This document shows positions 32,104 to 33,336 of a DNA stretch of 33,336 bases, one piece after another. The translations under genes and the position numbers were made by a program. This DNA is from Bacteroidota bacterium (lineage in GTDB: Bacteria; Bacteroidota; Bacteroidia; Chitinophagales; Chitinophagaceae): NCBI GenBank assembly GCA_023433755.1, contig JAEYUA010000005.1:1-33336 (forward strand), given 5' to 3'. The notes beneath the pieces were generated by a model. That model made no database searches. It was not told where the DNA came from and was given only the letters and a program-made list of their open reading frames with translations. Position 1 is the stretch's first letter, and the number at the start of each line of letters is the position of its first letter.

Positions 32104-32131
32104 AGCCAAAGGCCAATAGCCAATAGCCAAA
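32104..32131 (-). repeat. Heptad repeat array 11, right arm of an inverted pair
   Basis: Plus-strand units AGCCAAA, GGCCAAT, AGCCAAT and AGCCAAA; on the minus strand GCTATTG twice and GCCTTTG, complementary to the inner half of array 10. Confidence 0.73.
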
Positions 32132-32188
32132 TATTCCCCCCTCATTAAACGTTTCTTAACATTATCAGTCTTAACCCAAATATTTTCA

Positions 32189-33336
32189 ATGAGCACCAGT
32201 CAACTCAGGAACCAGCACCTGATGTGGAGGGCCGGATTTGGCCCTGCCAGCGACCAGTTAAGCCAGTTAAACAATATTTCCCCACAGCAATTATACAAGG
32301 CCCTACGCAAAGCTTCTGACAAAAAACCCGTTGCACTGGATGCCGCGGATGATTATCTCAAAGGTCTTTGGAAAGGTATTGAAGAGGAAGGCCGCCGGCA
32401 GCAAATGGAAAAAGATGACCGGCGCAATTTCCAGCAAAAGAACCGGCAGTCCATCAGGAACCTGAACCTGATGTGGCTCGACCAGATGGTTGACAGTGAT
32501 GCGCAACTCAGGGAGAAAATGGCTTTTTTCTGGCATGGCCATTTTGCAGCGCGAAACCTGAATATCTTCTTCCAGCAGGAACTACTCCAGGTGATCCGTG
32601 AGAATGCGCTTGGCAATTTTGGTGATCTGCTTGCAGGTGTTTCGCGTTCAGCCGCCATGCTTAATTTTTTAAATGCCAACCAGAACAGGAAAGATAAACC
32701 CAATGAAAATTTTGCCAGGGAAGTAATGGAACTCTTCACGTTAGGAAGAGGTCATTATTCCGAACAGGATGTAAAAGAAGCAGCAAGGGCATTTACCGGC
32801 TGGGGCGCTAATGTAAAAGGAGAGTTTGTGTTCAGAAGGTTCCAGCACGACCAGGGAAGCAAGACGATTCTTGGACGCACCGGGAATTTTGACGGGGATG
32901 AAGTACTTGAGATTTTACTGGAACAAAAACAGGCAGCACGATTCATTACAGAAAAGATCTACCGCTTTTTTGTAAATGAAAAAACAGACCAGGAAAAAAT
33001 AAACTGGCTCTCGGATCGCTTCTATAAATCCGGTTATAATATAGGCTCTCTGATGGACGATATATTCTCCTCGGATTGGTTTTATAATGAAAAGAATATC
33101 GGTATCAGGATCAAATCACCTATCGAACTCCTGGCCGGTATCAGGCGGATGCTCCCGATGGAACTTGAAAACGAAGAAGTCCTCCTTCTTATGCAGCGCA
33201 TCCTGGGACAAACACTTTTCTATCCTCCCAATGTGGCCGGGTGGCCGGGTGGAAGGTCATGGATTGACAGTTCTACGTTAATGATGCGCATGCGGATACC
33301 GCAGCTCATTACCGACAAGGATGAATTGAATGTAAC
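32189..33336 (+). CDS. DUF1800 family protein, 5' part (runs off the window)
   Basis: The frame is open to the last base, with 382 complete codons seen. It begins MSTSQLRNQHLMWRAGFGP, the usual DUF1800 start. Other family signatures are KMAFFWHGHFA, NENFAREVMELFTLGRGHYSEQDVKEAARAF (split here by eye into NENFAREVMELFTLG and AARAFTGWG), RFITEKIYRFFVNE and FYPPNVAGWPGGRSWI. No signal peptide is obvious. The biochemical role of the family is unknown; in Bacteroidota it is typically paired with a DUF1501 gene just downstream, which would lie outside this window. Full-length members have about 450-600 residues, so the C-terminal part is missing. It is divergent from alkB with inverted heptad arrays between. 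Confidence 0.93.
   Translation, partial: MSTSQLRNQHLMWRAGFGPASDQLSQLNNISPQQLYKALRKASDKKPVALDAADDYLKGLWKGIEEEGRRQQMEKDDRRNFQQKNRQSIRNLNLMWLDQMVDSDAQLREKMAFFWHGHFAARNLNIFFQQELLQVIRENALGNFGDLLAGVSRSAAMLNFLNANQNRKDKPNENFAREVMELFTLGRGHYSEQDVKEAARAFTGWGANVKGEFVFRRFQHDQGSKTILGRTGNFDGDEVLEILLEQKQAARFITEKIYRFFVNEKTDQEKINWLSDRFYKSGYNIGSLMDDIFSSDWFYNEKNIGIRIKSPIELLAGIRRMLPMELENEEVLLLMQRILGQTLFYPPNVAGWPGGRSWIDSSTLMMRMRIPQLITDKDELNV

Overview
The window is chromosomal DNA of a Bacteroidota, most likely family Chitinophagaceae. The signs are two SusC/SusD outer-membrane uptake pairs, a PorZ-type protein of the type IX secretion system, a DUF4369-TlpA lipoprotein, a DUF1800 protein, Bacteroidota-type lipoproteins, weak Shine-Dalgarno signals, and repeated TAnnTTTG promoter boxes. 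No prophage, insertion sequence, CRISPR array, rRNA or tRNA was seen. Both ends are cut inside genes: alaS on the left and a DUF1800 gene on the right.

Layout. 1-6076 (+): the end of alaS, an exported two-PDZ protein, then gatB directly abutting a TlpA-like thiol-disulfide lipoprotein. 6316-16857 (-): two SusCD loci; the first transcribed (SusC2-SusD2, 16857 to 12260) has its own terminator, and the second (SusC1-SusD1-small lipoprotein, 11870 to 6316) ends at a bidirectional terminator. 17070-19397 (-): an MMPL/RND-type exporter, divergent from porZ and recO (+). An amidohydrolase (-) meets recO tail to tail and is divergent from prfA (+). 24865-25180 has no protein gene but holds a sigma-54-like -24/-12 box followed by a candidate ~85-nt RNA with a strong terminator. 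25160-28490 (-): a co-directional run of a 115-aa unknown, a periplasmic cyclophilin, gcvH, an ECF sigma factor, its RskA-type anti-sigma factor, and a VanZ-like membrane protein. 28743-33336: serS and an outer-membrane barrel (+), an AlkB-type di-iron hydroxylase (-), and the start of the DUF1800 gene (+).

How the genes relate. Translation genes (alaS, gatB, prfA, serS) are interspersed with envelope genes: SusCD import, porZ, MMPL export, TlpA, cyclophilin and PDZ protein. A CTTTCGTAAT motif upstream of both the ECF sigma gene and the PDZ gene suggests a small envelope regulon. The two SusCD loci share a TGCAGCAAAA(A)CC element about 105-120 bases upstream of each SusC start, suggesting common control; no glycosidase, protease or regulator lies beside them, so their substrates are unknown.

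The most unusual signal is non-coding. Eleven short arrays with a strict 7-base period, all variants of one unit (about GCYRYNR), sit only between genes. Three pairs are inverted around 50-90 base spacers and can fold into hairpins. Upstream of serS and alkB the array unit appears to supply the -33 TTG of a promoter whose -7 box lies 20 bases further on. This looks like a REPIN- or STRR-like element family that may help shape promoters and transcript ends. I do not know a description of it in this group, and no database search was possible.
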